Shown: in pieces, positions 42,601 through 51,170 of the stretch
Numbering within the stretch: the stretch's first letter is position 1
Layout of the letters: every line of letters starts with the position of its first letter
DNA from: Brasenia schreberi
Taxonomy: Eukaryota; Streptophyta; Magnoliopsida; Nymphaeales; Cabombaceae
Assembly (NCBI GenBank): GCA_036023115.1
Contig: JAYKKT010000040.1
Location: forward strand, 5,739,001-5,803,000
Reading direction: 5' to 3'
DNA length: 64,000 bases
Notes under the pieces: model-generated
The model's input: only the letters and a program-made list of their open reading frames with translations
The model's database searches: none
What the model was told of the DNA's origin: nothing
Program-made: the position numbers and the translations under genes

Positions 42601-45600
42601 CTCTGGCTGCAACATCAACTCAGCCTTCCTGGCTGATCATCTCAAGCAGCCTCTATGACTACAACATCAACTCAACCTTCCGGACTGATCATCTCTGACT
42701 ACAATATAAACTTAGCCTTCCTAGCTAATTATCTCAAGCAGCATCTTTGGTTGCATATAAAAAAAAAAACATTTCTTCAATCCTCATAACTGCAATCTTC
42801 AACATACATCTCTTTTTTGTAAACTTTCTTCATATTGTTTTTCCAATGAAGACAATCATCACGTACTAATCCTCCGTACTCTTTTCCTGAATTTTCCTAC
42901 TCTCTTAAACATTTCCTCAAACACTTGATGTTCATGTTAATCATCTCTTCTTGAGCATTTCATCGAACACTTACGTGTAGGTAAACCTCTCTCTTGAACA
43001 TTTCATCAAACAGTTAACATGTTGCGGAGATATCTCCCTTAGATATTTTATCAACCAGTTGTTGTTCGTGGTTCGTCCATTAGCAACAGATCCTCCATCT
43101 TGCAAACCTTGCAACAAAATATGATACATTGTATATTCTTCAACAACTCTTGACTGCGCAGATAAATAAGAACTTGGACCAAATAGAACAGACAAATTTG
43201 AGGAGGAATTAATATCTATTGATGCCCTTTGTGAAACAACTTTCTTGCAATCAATCAAGTCTTCCATTAGGCCATAGTTGGTGTTAAGACGTCCTGATGT
43301 ATCACATAACACGACATCATAACCAACCTTCTTCCTCCCTTTCTTGAGGATCTGAGACAGAACAGAGGATGCTTTGACCTTCTCGCCTTCACCCATGACT
43401 ATCTCTGATCCCGTTCTTTCAACCCACACTTCTAGTTGCTCACTTGCAGCAGCTCGAAATGTGTCACCTGCTGTCATTAGCACCTTTATGCCTTCCTTCT
43501 TTAGTCTGTGAGCAAGCTTCCCTAGAGATGTAGTCTGTTCACCATCACCATCATCTTCTGATCCTGATTCTTCTTATTCATTGTCTTCATCGTCTTTATC
43601 TCTAGAAGTTGTAAACTTCGATCTTGCAGCAACAGGTCTCTTTCACACTTGATCATGTCTATCTCCATCACTGGGCCGTTTGGTGTCACATTTTAAGCAA
43701 ACATTGTTTCAGCCGAAGTTTAAGAAATCGCACGAAGGACACTCCCATTCTCCTGGATTAAGTTGTCTCTTTTGTAGACCTTGGCACCTCCGGCAAGTGT
43801 TGTTCCGAGCAAAATTAATGAAGTTGCACTGAGGACAGGGCCAATCTCCTTTCTTCATTTCCGCAGCCTCAAAGTTCACACTCTTTGGTCCTTCTTCCTT
43901 GCATTCCAGGCATCGTAAATTTCTAGCAAAATTCATGAAATTGCACTTTGGCAAATTCAGTCACCCCTCTTCATTTTAATGTCATCTTGATGAAATCTGC
44001 TCCCGTGGGCTTTGAAACCTTGGGATCAAAAAATGCATCACTCATCTTTGTCAACTTAGCCAACAATCTACAGGCAGCAGCTTCAATTTTCACCTTATCA
44101 TGTGACTTTTCCTTTAAAAGAATGAGGGGATCCATAGCATAATTCAACAATAACCTCACAATATCCACAGTGCGGGCCCCTTCCTCTTGGTTCGCATTTG
44201 CATATGCTCTATCACAAAATCCTCGCAAATTGCAAGAACTGCAAACATTTGATATGCAGGTATGCATCTCTCTTAGGCTTTTCATCATCCTGCAGAGTTA
44301 AAGTTTATGTAAAACATTTCATCAACCACTTGATGTGCAGGTGAATATTTCTCTTGGACATTTCATCGAACAGTTGTCGTGCATCTGTCAGATCATGAAT
44401 ACACCTTTGAATGCCATCAAAATGTCACCACGCTCGAGGAAATGCAGAAGATTTGTCGACATTCTTTTTTCCAGCCCGCCAAAAGACTGTTGTTTTCTTT
44501 TTCTTTTTATTTGTTCAACACGAGCTTCAAGTCGCGCTGCCATACTCATCAGCATCAACTTGTTCATCATCATCCGAACCTTCCACAGTGTCTACACTTC
44601 TTGGCCCTTAGCGACTCTAACAGGATCCCTTGTTGATGCTTGAGCAGCCAAAGCTCCTTCATGCAGTTCCACACCAACTCGATGCACATCATGCACTCTT
44701 TCTTGCCTTTCTTGACCCACGTTCCCATTCTTTCTCTATATCTGAAACGACTACAGCAAGGAACTCTCTTTATCTGAAACAGTTTCTTCTTCTATCTACT
44801 TACTGCAGGCCGACAATGAGTTTCGATGAGTTGAGTCGTGCCCGCCACTCACTCCATTTCTTTTTCGCACTCCGACAACCATTGTTCGCTGCTCCCATTG
44901 ATCGAAATAGGCTATGATACCATGTTGGAAAACGTGATTGCGTAGCAGAGATTGAAAATCACAAACATAAAGAAGAGGAAATGTAGAGATCGGAAGAGGA
45001 AATGGAGGCCGCCCCCTTCTTTATCTCTCTTTCTTAATCTCAGCAACTTAAACCCTAATACAACCTATCAGCCCTTATATAAGGAGCTGTAAAATGTAAA
45101 ATGACTAAAATACCCTAAGTATAGAAAATTACCAAAATACCCTTACGACTTCGGACAATTACAATAATACCTAAAAACATCAAATTTACTAAAACTGACT
45201 CTAAACTCATATTCTTCAACATGTACAAGAACATGGCATTAGATCTCAATAATGTCCCACACGTGTGTAATCCATGAGTTCAGATGATATTACTTAATTC
45301 GCTTGCTATGTCTACGTAATACAACTACCATGTATAAGGACTATAGTCAGCTGCACAATGTGTCATCACAGAGTCAGTTTATTTATGCTTTCTGGCTTCT
45401 TAAACTTTTATCATGACCCGGCCGGTTATTTGAATCTTTTGGACACTGATTTGCTTTAAAAACCTATTTTGAGAATATTACTCTCAATGGTTGACATGGG
45501 AGAAGAGAAATATCAAATGCTTCTAATAACATAACTTGCTCACATGGGATGTGTTGGGAAGGCAGAATAACACTGAACACAGTTAAATCCATAACTTGTA

Positions 45601-46845
45601 TTGCCTTAAACAGGTTTCCGACTGGGTTTCAACTGAGGCATTCTACAATTGCTGACTCTCTTCAGTAACAAACTGCTTAGAGATTTAATTTGACCTGATT
45701 GGTAGCTTCTTATACTAGTAACTAATACAAATTTCATTATAATCAATAAAAGGAGGGGGACAAACACCCCCAGTTTCTTACTATCAAAAAGAAAAGACAA
45801 AAATATGCCCTTAGTTTAATATGATTTCTGAATGCTGCTTTGCATTATTGTGATTAATCAGAAACCAAAGAGCGCATTCTGGCATTTCATAAGAATTTTA
45901 TTTTCAAAACCCACTGATTTCAGGGTTCAATCTCATCATACAAATAAAGCTTTTCATAAAGGAAACAGTGCCAAAATGAAAACCAACGCATATACAAGAA
46001 CAAAACCAGAAGAATTCAGTATGCAGTTGAAGAAGTCAGTATCCAGTTGAAGAATCAGAAAGGAAGAGTACATATATACTGAGGATTGAATTACACGGAG
46101 ACAGTTCAACAAGAAAGGACGTCTTACTAACCGTAGCCATCAAAACAGCACCAGCCGCTCCTCCAAGGATCGACCCCTTACTCCCTGACCGCAAATCTGC
46201 AATTATTTCCACAAACAAAAGGCACATGAGTATACACATGCCCAACCCCCGACCCACCCACACAGCCAGCCAGCATTGCGCACTCCCTCATTCAAATGTT
46301 GAAACCTACCATGTTCCAACCACGGCTTCGGAAACAAAAGTAATGGCAAACGGCTAGCTTATAAATCACAAAAATGGGGCAACAGAGAAAGGAGCTACGC
46401 GTCATTTCTTCAAAATGGCAACACCCAACTGATCAGAATATGAGTATCATCACCAAGAACGAGAAGGGAAAAAGTAACAAGAACCAAGTTCATAAAAAGG
46501 ACTCAATCTTTTCGCGATATGAAAGGGGCATTAGGAATCAGACATACAGGCATAAACGCCACCACCGAGAAGCAGAGTTCCATAGACAGCGGAAGCTGTG
46601 GGAGCGAGCTGATCGTACATCTGGGCTTTACAAACCAAGAGGGAATACGAAGACGGTCTCTTTACTCCTGATCTTCTGACTCTGAGTTCGCCAGGCATGA
46701 AAAAGACGTCATTCTTGTTGTCGTTGCCGCTCCTGAGGACTCCCAACGAAAGGGGAAGTCTTCTCAGTAGCGAAGGAGAAGGAGTAACAGAGGGAAAATA
46801 TGAGCTATGGAGAAAGTGAGGGGAAACAAGGGAAGCGAGCAACAT
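30658..46845 (-). CDS. FAX/TMEM14-family membrane protein, four exons, giant second intron
   Basis: Exons are 46548-46845, 46132-46196, 30910-30997 and 30658-30791, with GT/AG borders and consistent phases, giving 194 residues. Residues 1 to about 72 are Ser/Arg-rich with few acidic residues before a CKAQ-like site, typical of a chloroplast transit peptide. Then comes the TMEM14 domain: [60 protein letters not shown] and a last hydrophobic segment [17 protein letters not shown], about four membrane helices. Plant members (FAX) export fatty acids across the plastid inner envelope (family knowledge; subfamily not assigned). Length is normal for the family. The second intron is 15,134 bp and carries two LTR retrotransposons, a LINE, a hAT remnant and a SINE. 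A working transcript needs that intron removed, which I cannot verify. Confidence 0.87.
31500..31587. repeat. TATC/GATA-rich repeat, left of LTR element 1
   Basis: Carries cgtatgataatacggtatga and cacgtatcgcaagaagcaa. The right flank of the element (38021-38140) has the same cacgtatcgcaagaagcga, so the element inserted inside a pre-existing short repeat array. Confidence 0.6.
31588..31884 (-). repeat. 3' LTR of element 1
   Basis: 297 bp; in plus orientation begins tgttgtaattcttc and ends attctcaaca. Differs from the other LTR by scattered substitutions and small indels. Confidence 0.9.
31885..31891 (-). other. Polypurine tract of element 1
   Basis: Seven G on the minus strand directly before the 3' LTR. 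The adjoining ctcaagttggcagtgagata is shared with element 2. Confidence 0.75.
32560..32800 (-). repeat. Irregular gctgcaac-type repeats of element 1
   Basis: Phrases such as cagcttcatggctgcaa, cttagctgcaacaact and ttcatagctgcaaatt recur every 25-50 bp. They match the unit of the regular 52 bp array in element 2, showing both elements are one family. The preceding stretch (31892-32559) is T/C-rich and has no recognisable coding sequence. Confidence 0.6.
32800..33540 (-). pseudogene. PHD-finger/homeodomain (HAT3.1/PRH-like) gene fragment in element 1
   Basis: Reading across frameshifts on the minus strand gives an acidic EDDNYDPE stretch, a Ser-rich linker ([15 protein letters not shown]), then [20 protein letters not shown] and, in another frame, [16 protein letters not shown]. 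The acidic Dx[12 protein letters not shown] and DEDWGP order is what I recall between the PHD finger and homeodomain of plant HAT3.1/PRH-type proteins. Neither the PHD finger nor the homeodomain itself is present. About 700 bp run without an obvious intron, which suits capture from a spliced transcript. Multiple frameshifts and stops rule out a functional product. Confidence 0.6.
34053..34068. repeat. 16 bp target duplication of the nested LINE
   Basis: GTAACTTTCATTAACA occurs here and again at 36289-36304, immediately flanking the LINE body on both sides. Confidence 0.9.
34113..34766 (-). pseudogene. LINE C-terminal frame
   Basis: 217 codons ending in HVADPV. This is the segment after the reverse transcriptase, with a Cys/His-rich and RGRGRP-containing tail; the same ending occurs at 24.3, 59.9 and 63.7 kb. 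Separated from the reverse-transcriptase frame by a single-base insertion. Confidence 0.85.
34786..36288 (-). pseudogene. LINE reverse-transcriptase frame, 5' incomplete
   Basis: About 500 codons remain open. The ATG that heads the open frame (36321) lies outside the LINE, in the target duplication and captured sequence, so it is not the native start. Catalytic aspartates of the FADD box and of FIDLEKAYD are intact. The frame ends at TAG just after GLRY because of an inserted base. Confidence 0.85.
36345..36835 (-). pseudogene. Erv41/ERGIC-type COPII vesicle protein fragment in element 1
   Basis: Minus-strand frames give [20 protein letters not shown] followed by [10 protein letters not shown], then in another frame [20 protein letters not shown] joined directly to [25 protein letters not shown] and, in a third frame, [20 protein letters not shown] and [16 protein letters not shown]. 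The order GCxVYGxxDVQ, VAGNFHxSVHG, YYIKIVPTx[22 protein letters not shown] is characteristic of plant ERV41/ERGIC luminal domains. About 40 residues before TFKY appear deleted. No intron is seen over about 480 bp. Frameshifts show it is not functional. Confidence 0.75.
36836..37699 (-). other. 5' internal region of element 1
   Basis: Between the PBS and the Erv41-like fragment. No recognisable retroviral or host protein in any frame. A 109-codon plus-strand frame at 37217-37546 has no domain and opposes the element. Confidence 0.45.
37700..37712 (-). other. Primer-binding site of element 1
   Basis: TGGTATCAGAGCC on the minus strand, directly adjoining the 5' LTR. TGGTATCAGAGC is the usual plant Copia site, complementary to initiator tRNA-Met. 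Confidence 0.9.
37713..38020 (-). repeat. 5' LTR of element 1
   Basis: 308 bp, TG...CA. Contains ctctataaatta and the C-rich ggccgccccccccccctcac, longer than in the partner LTR. Confidence 0.9.
38021..38140. repeat. TATC/GATA-rich repeat, right of LTR element 1
   Basis: At least three tatcatatgatac-like units with cacgtatcgcaagaagcga, the continuation of the array at 31500-31587. Confidence 0.6.
39106..39612 (+). mobile_element. Degenerate RTE-type LINE remnant
   Basis: Follows the LINE consensus from cacacattgcatccc through acaaattggaagtgacacca to gctctatggaaacaaag, on the strand opposite the intact LINE. Frames are destroyed and the (TTG)n tail is absent. Confidence 0.75.
39868..39968 (+). 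repeat. SINE-like, tRNA-derived repeat
   Basis: Starts gtagctcacccggctaggg (box-A-like), continues gatggtgagttcaatacc (box-B-like) and ends ctggcttcagcttctgta before an A-rich stretch. Same order as the copies near 59.8 and 61.1 kb. Confidence 0.6.
40681..41300 (+). pseudogene. hAT transposase C-terminal remnant (dimerisation domain)
   Basis: Plus-strand frames read [20 protein letters not shown], then with a frameshift [12 protein letters not shown], and after a probable intron [21 protein letters not shown]. This parallels the C-terminal dimerisation segment of plant hAT transposases (FxxTHSKKRNRL, LVYVxYNxRL, YDPxxYExID). A GAT-rich acidic end follows. A 37-39 bp tandem duplication (ctttggtgtagatgcaccga, twice) lies at 40692-40768. 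No upstream catalytic part is visible. The start ATG shown is arbitrary. Confidence 0.65.
41301..41928. other. Spacer left of LTR element 2
   Basis: AT-rich intron sequence; a 68-codon frame at 41706-41912 has no recognisable domain. Confidence 0.4.
41934..42216 (-). repeat. 3' LTR of element 2
   Basis: 283 bp, in plus orientation from tattggaaaacgtgg to attcttctaca. Differs from its partner by substitutions and small indels. Confidence 0.9.
42388..42755 (-). repeat. 52 bp tandem array in element 2
   Basis: About seven degenerate copies of a unit reading agcagcatctctggctgcaa, catcaactcagccttcctgg, ctgatcatctca in plus orientation. One copy is shortened. Some positions are variable (cctctctgg, catctttgg). 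Related but irregular repeats occupy the same place in element 1, just inside the polypurine tract. Confidence 0.85.
42756..43214 (-). other. Region between the 52 bp array and the FtsY fragment
   Basis: Includes a loose repeat on the minus strand of tgatgaaatgttcaagagag-type phrases (42880-43020), which also appears near 44300-44400 on the other side of the captured segments. No recognised protein. Confidence 0.5.
43215..43534 (-). pseudogene. Chloroplast FtsY (SRP receptor) GTPase fragment in element 2
   Basis: Minus strand: [40 protein letters not shown], then [18 protein letters not shown] and [20 protein letters not shown]. This is the SRP-type G domain from just after the P-loop through the G3 motif (DTxGR). 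The [13 protein letters not shown] and [12 protein letters not shown] wording is that of cpFtsY, which docks the chloroplast SRP for light-harvesting proteins at the thylakoid. The P-loop lysine is missing: the sequence before TTSLGK is EDDGDGEQ rather than GxxGxGK, so the fragment could not bind GTP. Ends after CKKVV. Neighbour of the VAR3-like fragment, in the same sense. Confidence 0.8.
43640..44288 (-). pseudogene. VAR3-like RanBP2 zinc-finger gene fragment in element 2
   Basis: Minus strand, 5' to 3': [34 protein letters not shown], then zinc fingers of the WxCxxC...NFARNxxCxxC type: a first one damaged by a TGG-to-TGA stop and a one-base loss, a second [20 protein letters not shown], and a third [14 protein letters not shown] interrupted by CGA-to-TGA, then [12 protein letters not shown] in the same frame. 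This order (Cys-rich segment, EEGARTVD, then repeated RanBP2 fingers) matches the chloroplast protein VAR3 and relatives, which are needed for chloroplast and palisade development. About 650 bp without visible introns. Decay at CpG/TpG-type positions suggests methylation-driven mutation. Confidence 0.78.
44341..44409 (-). pseudogene. PPR-like phrase in element 2
   Basis: One minus-strand frame reads [20 protein letters not shown], resembling the start of a pentatricopeptide repeat. It is only about 23 residues, and similar FDEMFKRE phrases recur at 42880-43020, so it may belong to an internal repeat of the element instead. Confidence 0.3.
44410..44909 (-). other. 5' internal region of element 2
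   Basis: Between the PBS and captured segments. Minus-strand frames include [20 protein letters not shown], coding-looking but unrecognised; it may be a further captured piece. Confidence 0.35.
44910..44922 (-). other. Primer-binding site of element 2
   Basis: TGGTATCATAGCC on the minus strand next to the 5' LTR; one base differs from that of element 1 (GAGCC to TAGCC). Confidence 0.88.
44923..45221 (-). repeat. 5' LTR of element 2
   Basis: 299 bp, TG...CA, in plus orientation tgttggaaaacgtgattg to attcttcaaca. It carries an extra atagaaaattaccaaaatac stretch absent from the other LTR. Confidence 0.9.
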
Positions 46846-47317
46846 CGCTGCGTCTGCTCTGCTGATGATTGGCTTCGCAAGCTTCGGGAACGAAGAGAGC
46901 TTCTTTGAGAGGTGGGTAGTGCCACTGCTGTAAGTTGGTGATTCTTAACTAGGATAACTTATAAAATTCCTCATCCTGTATAATTGCCTTCATCAAAACA
47001 TAATCCTATTTACCTTTAGTTCGTTGTAAGCTTGTTTTTCCTATATGATTGCCTTCACTTAAAACATAAATCTTGTTCATGCGAGGCTTGCTGCAACTGG
47101 GATTCCAAAACCTTGCTGTTCGCCCGTTAGTATTTGACCTAGATTAACAGCACTTCTCCACGTAGCATATGCCCAGTACAGGTGTTCAGAGAACTAAGCA
47201 CTATCCTTAAGCAAGCACCCATATAAATGCATTACAAGCATTGGGAGGCAGCCAAAGGGATGGCAAAGAGCAAGGAAGATATCAGGTACGCGCCGTCTCA
47301 GGTCAGACAGCACGAAG
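46846..47317. other. Upstream region of the FAX gene
   Basis: Presumptive promoter and 5' leader of the minus-strand FAX gene. I could not choose a convincing TATA box. Confidence 0.4.
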
Positions 47318-47449
47318 ATGAAGGTGCTCGAACGGGTTACATCGCCGGGACGCTTTCTAGAAGCCGGAAAGCCCGTGAACCTATTCCCCTATGCCAACCC
47401 TCAGAAACCCGATCAAGACTCAGACCAAGCCCAGCAGCAGCAACAATAG
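47318..47449 (+). CDS. Short coding-looking segment, unrecognised
   Basis: From an ATG, 43 residues read MKVLERVTSPGRFLEAGKPV, NLFPYANPQKPDQDSDQ then glutamines to a stop. The frame is open upstream (TRRLRSDSTK) to a possible splice acceptor at 47284 (gatatcag|gtacg), so it may be a terminal exon or gene fragment. GC content is clearly above the surroundings. I do not recognise the family. A competing longer frame (47227-47481) looks less protein-like. Confidence 0.3.
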   Translation: MKVLERVTSPGRFLEAGKPVNLFPYANPQKPDQDSDQAQQQQQ

Positions 47450-49268
47450 AACCCTCCTCCGCACTCGAGCACAAAGCTTGACTAGCACTTGTCTCATCCC
47501 CTGCTCTCACCGTCTATGACTTGTCTGGTTCATCGTTGAAAAAGAACTCGTCTTTTAAGGTGTTAAGCTTTGTGTCAGCTAAATATGAAGCAGAGATGTA
47601 TGTGGTTAACCTGTGTTTTTCTTTAATGGAGGTCGACTTATCTTTTCCTTTGGTAGTAGTCTTATGTACTTGGATAAATTCTCAAGAATCCAGTTGAAAA
47701 TGAGACCTCTTGGTGCTAATTGTTCTCAATAACTTGCTCTCTTATACGTATCAAACACAAATTCATGGCAAATTAAGCTAGATGATTGATCAATTGATTG
47801 TGTATGAATATGGATAAAATCAAAGTCTTGTAGTTCGTTTGCTTACTCGTTACATTGGCATTATGATTCCCATATGGGCAGTATTGCTCCCATATATACA
47901 TATATATGTATATTGATCAATTGATTGCCTATGGATATGGATAAAATCAAAGTTTTGTAGTTCCGTGTTCATTACTCGTTACATTGGCAGCCTGACTCCC
48001 ATGTATGCTCGTATTACTGCCGTGCATATGGAGTTTACAAGTTCCCGAACTGACTTTTCTTTTAATTTTCCGACAAACTTCTGTAGGATAATCCTGTAAT
48101 ACTGTGAAATTCATCAATTGGTGAGTGTGTTGATCACCATCTCGCTCAAGTAGCTCCGTGTTTAGAAAGATGAACCATTTATATTGATGGCCTTGATTCG
48201 AATTGCGGTAGTTCTCTCTCTTTTCAAAGATGGGATTTGGAAAGATAAGACACTTGATCGATGGCTTTGATTCGAATCATTGTGCTGGGAGAAGTGGAGT
48301 TCTATTGATGAAACATGAGGTTTATTTCCAAAATATACGACTTGGAAAGATAAACCACTTGATTGATGGCTCTGATTCGAATTGATTTCATCTCCGTTTT
48401 TGTCATCTGCTGGTTGGGGTTATTAAAAAAGAGCTCTCTTCAAAATTTGATAATGCTTCCGCTCGTCGATATGATGACTGTCTGCTGACCTCAGTTCTGG
48501 TTTGAAGAGCTTTTGATAATTGTTTCAAAGTTATGTCAGGAACAATATTAATTGAACTCAGAGCAGGTTTTCTCCAATAGAAGATATGTACCAAGAGAGT
48601 TCCCTGATATCGTGTAATATGCTAAATCAAAAGTGGGTGTAATTTAGAATAGATAGATAAAAGGTCTGGTGATCCTGTTCTGCGTAATCTGAAGAAGTCA
48701 AACATGGAGTTCTGGTTTCATCGGAACCATAAAATACATGGAGATTATTCTTCATACATGTACTCTCAAGCTTCTCATGGTAGATACTTGTTTAGACGGT
48801 TTATAGGGAACGATCGAGCTGCTTCCCAATGTCTAGTGATGCAACATTAAGGAGAAGTTACTCCATGAACTAGGGCAGTTCCAAGTGACCATAGAATTGG
48901 TTTGTTTTCGAAACCATGGACCATTTAACATCTTACTGCTGATGTGTTCTGTAAGTTTGGCCAAAGTGCCTTGTATCTTCAATCTTCTTCACGTCCATCA
49001 ACTACTTTTCCTCGATGTTTCTTGTTATTATATAGGTGGTATCAGTTCTTCAAGTTACTTTAAACAAGACGGTAATGAAAATCATGTCAAAAAGAGTTCG
49101 AGCTCGGTGGAATAACATGGATGTATACTTTGGCATTTTCATATTTTTCATTGTTGGTGATGCGGAGCATGATTTATTCTTTCATATTTGACACTCATTC
49201 TTATTTTTTCTCATTCATATTTTGAAACTTTACTAAATCAATGTATCCATCTAAGTCGTTTCTATAAG
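47450..49268. other. Spacer without recognisable gene
   Basis: Contains short degenerate direct repeats: aattgattgtgtatgaatatggataaaatcaaag-like at 47790 and 47920, and cttgatygatggctytgattcgaat-like at 48190, 48250 and 48360. No coding domain seen. Confidence 0.45.
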
Positions 49269-49655
49269 TGATTGGTAGCCACTTTGAGCCTCAATAACAT
49301 CAATGATGAAATAGGAGAAGGAGGGCCCTCTTCTCGTATTTGATGAGTTGCACTTTTTCAAAAAAAGATTTATATAAAAACTCAGCTTTACTTTTATAAA
49401 GGTAAATGCATCTCTAAGATAAAAGAGAAATGACTTTAATAGAAAGCTCAAAGAGAAAAACATGAGAAGAAAAAAATCATATACATATAAAGGACAAAAT
49501 TGAATACAAAAGTATACAATAGAGATAAACAAAATAGCTTCCCATGATAACCCTTTGCGACTAACCGTCTCCTAATCTCCTACTTCCTCCTTTTTCTTTG
49601 TTAATGTGATGTTCGTCTTCCTCGGGTTGGTTTTGAGACTGTGCAGATTTCAACA
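49269..49655 (+). repeat. Putative 5' LTR of the Copia element
   Basis: Both ends resemble the 55.6-55.8 kb segment; the middle is expanded with A-rich sequence. Boundaries are estimates. Confidence 0.45.
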
Positions 49656-51170
49656 GTGACACTAAAGCCTCGGTTTGTTTCTTCCAACTATCTAAGTTAC
49701 ACAGATTCAACACAAAGAGAAAAAGTTGTTGAAAAAGAATTTCATTAAAAAAAATGAAGAAAATTGAAAAGAAGTTGGAAAGGAAACTTCCCTAGCTTTT
49801 ATGCACACATAGAAGGAAAAAGTTAAATCTCCCTCTATGTAGTGAGACGTACAGAAAATCCCCTTGTTGAGGGTGGATTGAGGCTATCAACCAAAAATAT
49901 CCAACGCTAGAGGCGGAACATTTGAGATTGAATGATTGTTTCACTCCCTATTGTCTTTGAGTTATCTCTTTTTTTAAAAAAGGGGTCAATCGAAATCATA
50001 GTCCATGTCCTTCCATTGGTTGAGACAGAGACATAGAAGAGAAAGAAACAAATCACACTCATCGCCGGTCTACCCCTCAGTTGGTACAAGGTATTGTCAT
50101 GGCTCATTTTAATGGTCGACCAAACCAGACAAAGCCCTATGGATGGCAAACAAACAAGATGAAGGGAAAGGAGATCGAAATGAGACCTTTTTACCACCAA
50201 TAAATAAAGGCACAAAGTGTAGACAAAAGCGCAAGGAATAATAAGAGAAAGAAGGGAGATGCTCGCACTCTCTCTCCTCAAGTTTAAAAAATCTCCACGA
50301 AACTAGGGTTGAAGAAACCATCCCTGTTGGCAGTTTTTTACAAAATAGAAACCAGAAACCGCTGACAATTTTGTGAAATCACCATTACTAGTGGTTTCCA
50401 GTAAACCACCTCGAGACCTGGTATGAAAAGACTATTTTGCCCCTATATATATTAGGATTTATAGTTTGTCATCCCACACAATTACAATTTAGCCCACATA
50501 CTTTTAAGTTAAAAGACCAAAATGATCTTGCTGCTTTAGAATATTGCAGTCTGTCACTGCATAATTTACAAAAGTATAAAGATATTTTAAAGTAAAATGT
50601 TTGAAATATCCCTGTGTGTTTGGAAGTATAGATATGACCTTTGACAGTTAGTTAAAATTATATAATGTCATATTATAGATTTATGGTTTTGTCCCTATTT
50701 AACTTGTTGATTTACAAGACCTAATATTCTGTGTGTTTTTATGGTTTTGTCCCTAACTTTTTTTTGTTGTATTTACTCTATAAAATTACAACAAAATTAC
50801 TTTTTTTGCCATATTATATAATGTCATTATGCCATCTAATAAAATTACTTTTCTACCCTTGTACTTTTTGCAAAATGCCATGGGAAAGATTTACTGTTCT
50901 ATCCTTCACTATTTATTCAAATTACTCTATAATTTTACTATTTTGTTCCTAATTTTTTAGTTTAAATTATCATAACGGATCGGAAGTTAAAATTGCAGGT
51001 CTGCCCACTACTTGCAAAGAAATTACAGTAGTCTGAAGGGTTATTTTTATTGTTTTGTCCCCAAATTTGTTTTGAAATTACAAAAACATTCTAATTTTTA
51101 GATATTTTCAATATGATACCTATTTGTTATATGAAATTATTGTTTAGTACTTCGAAATATTTATAGTTCA
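49656..51170 (+). other. 5' internal leader of the Copia element
   Basis: AT-rich, no recognisable domain. The phrase tttatggttttgtccct occurs twice (about 50682 and 50740), a short local duplication. Confidence 0.4.

Larger units (their letters stand above)
41934..45221 (-). mobile_element. LTR retrotransposon 2, non-autonomous, carrying plastid-protein gene fragments
   Basis: A 3.3 kb element in minus orientation with a perfect 5 bp target duplication TGTAC (41929-41933 and 45222-45226). TGGTATCATAGCC lies next to the 5' LTR, a polypurine G6 next to the 3' LTR. No gag or pol. The internal region holds, in element sense, a PPR-like phrase, a VAR3-like RanBP2 zinc-finger segment, a chloroplast FtsY GTPase segment and a 52 bp tandem array. 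The leader next to the 3' LTR (ctcaagttggcagtgagata) and the array unit match element 1, so both belong to one family. Its left LTR starts TA instead of TG, a probable C-to-T change on the other strand. Confidence 0.88.
30998..46131 (-). other. 15.1 kb intron of the FAX gene filled with mobile elements
   Basis: Bounded by a donor (acg|gttagtaag) and an acceptor (ttgttgtcag|gcc) on the minus strand. In plus-strand order it holds: unique sequence, a TATC-rich repeat, LTR element 1 with a nested LINE, more TATC-rich repeat, a LINE remnant, a SINE, a hAT remnant, LTR element 2, then about 0.9 kb of unique sequence next to exon 2. About 9.7 kb is the two LTR elements. The gap 38141-39105 holds no recognisable gene; it contains gtgtcggtgtcggtgttgg-type short repeats near 39040. 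Confidence 0.8.

Noticed and set aside
42388..42755. CRISPR-like array
   Set aside because: The 52 bp units are directly adjacent without unique spacers; it is an ordinary tandem repeat in a plant retrotransposon.
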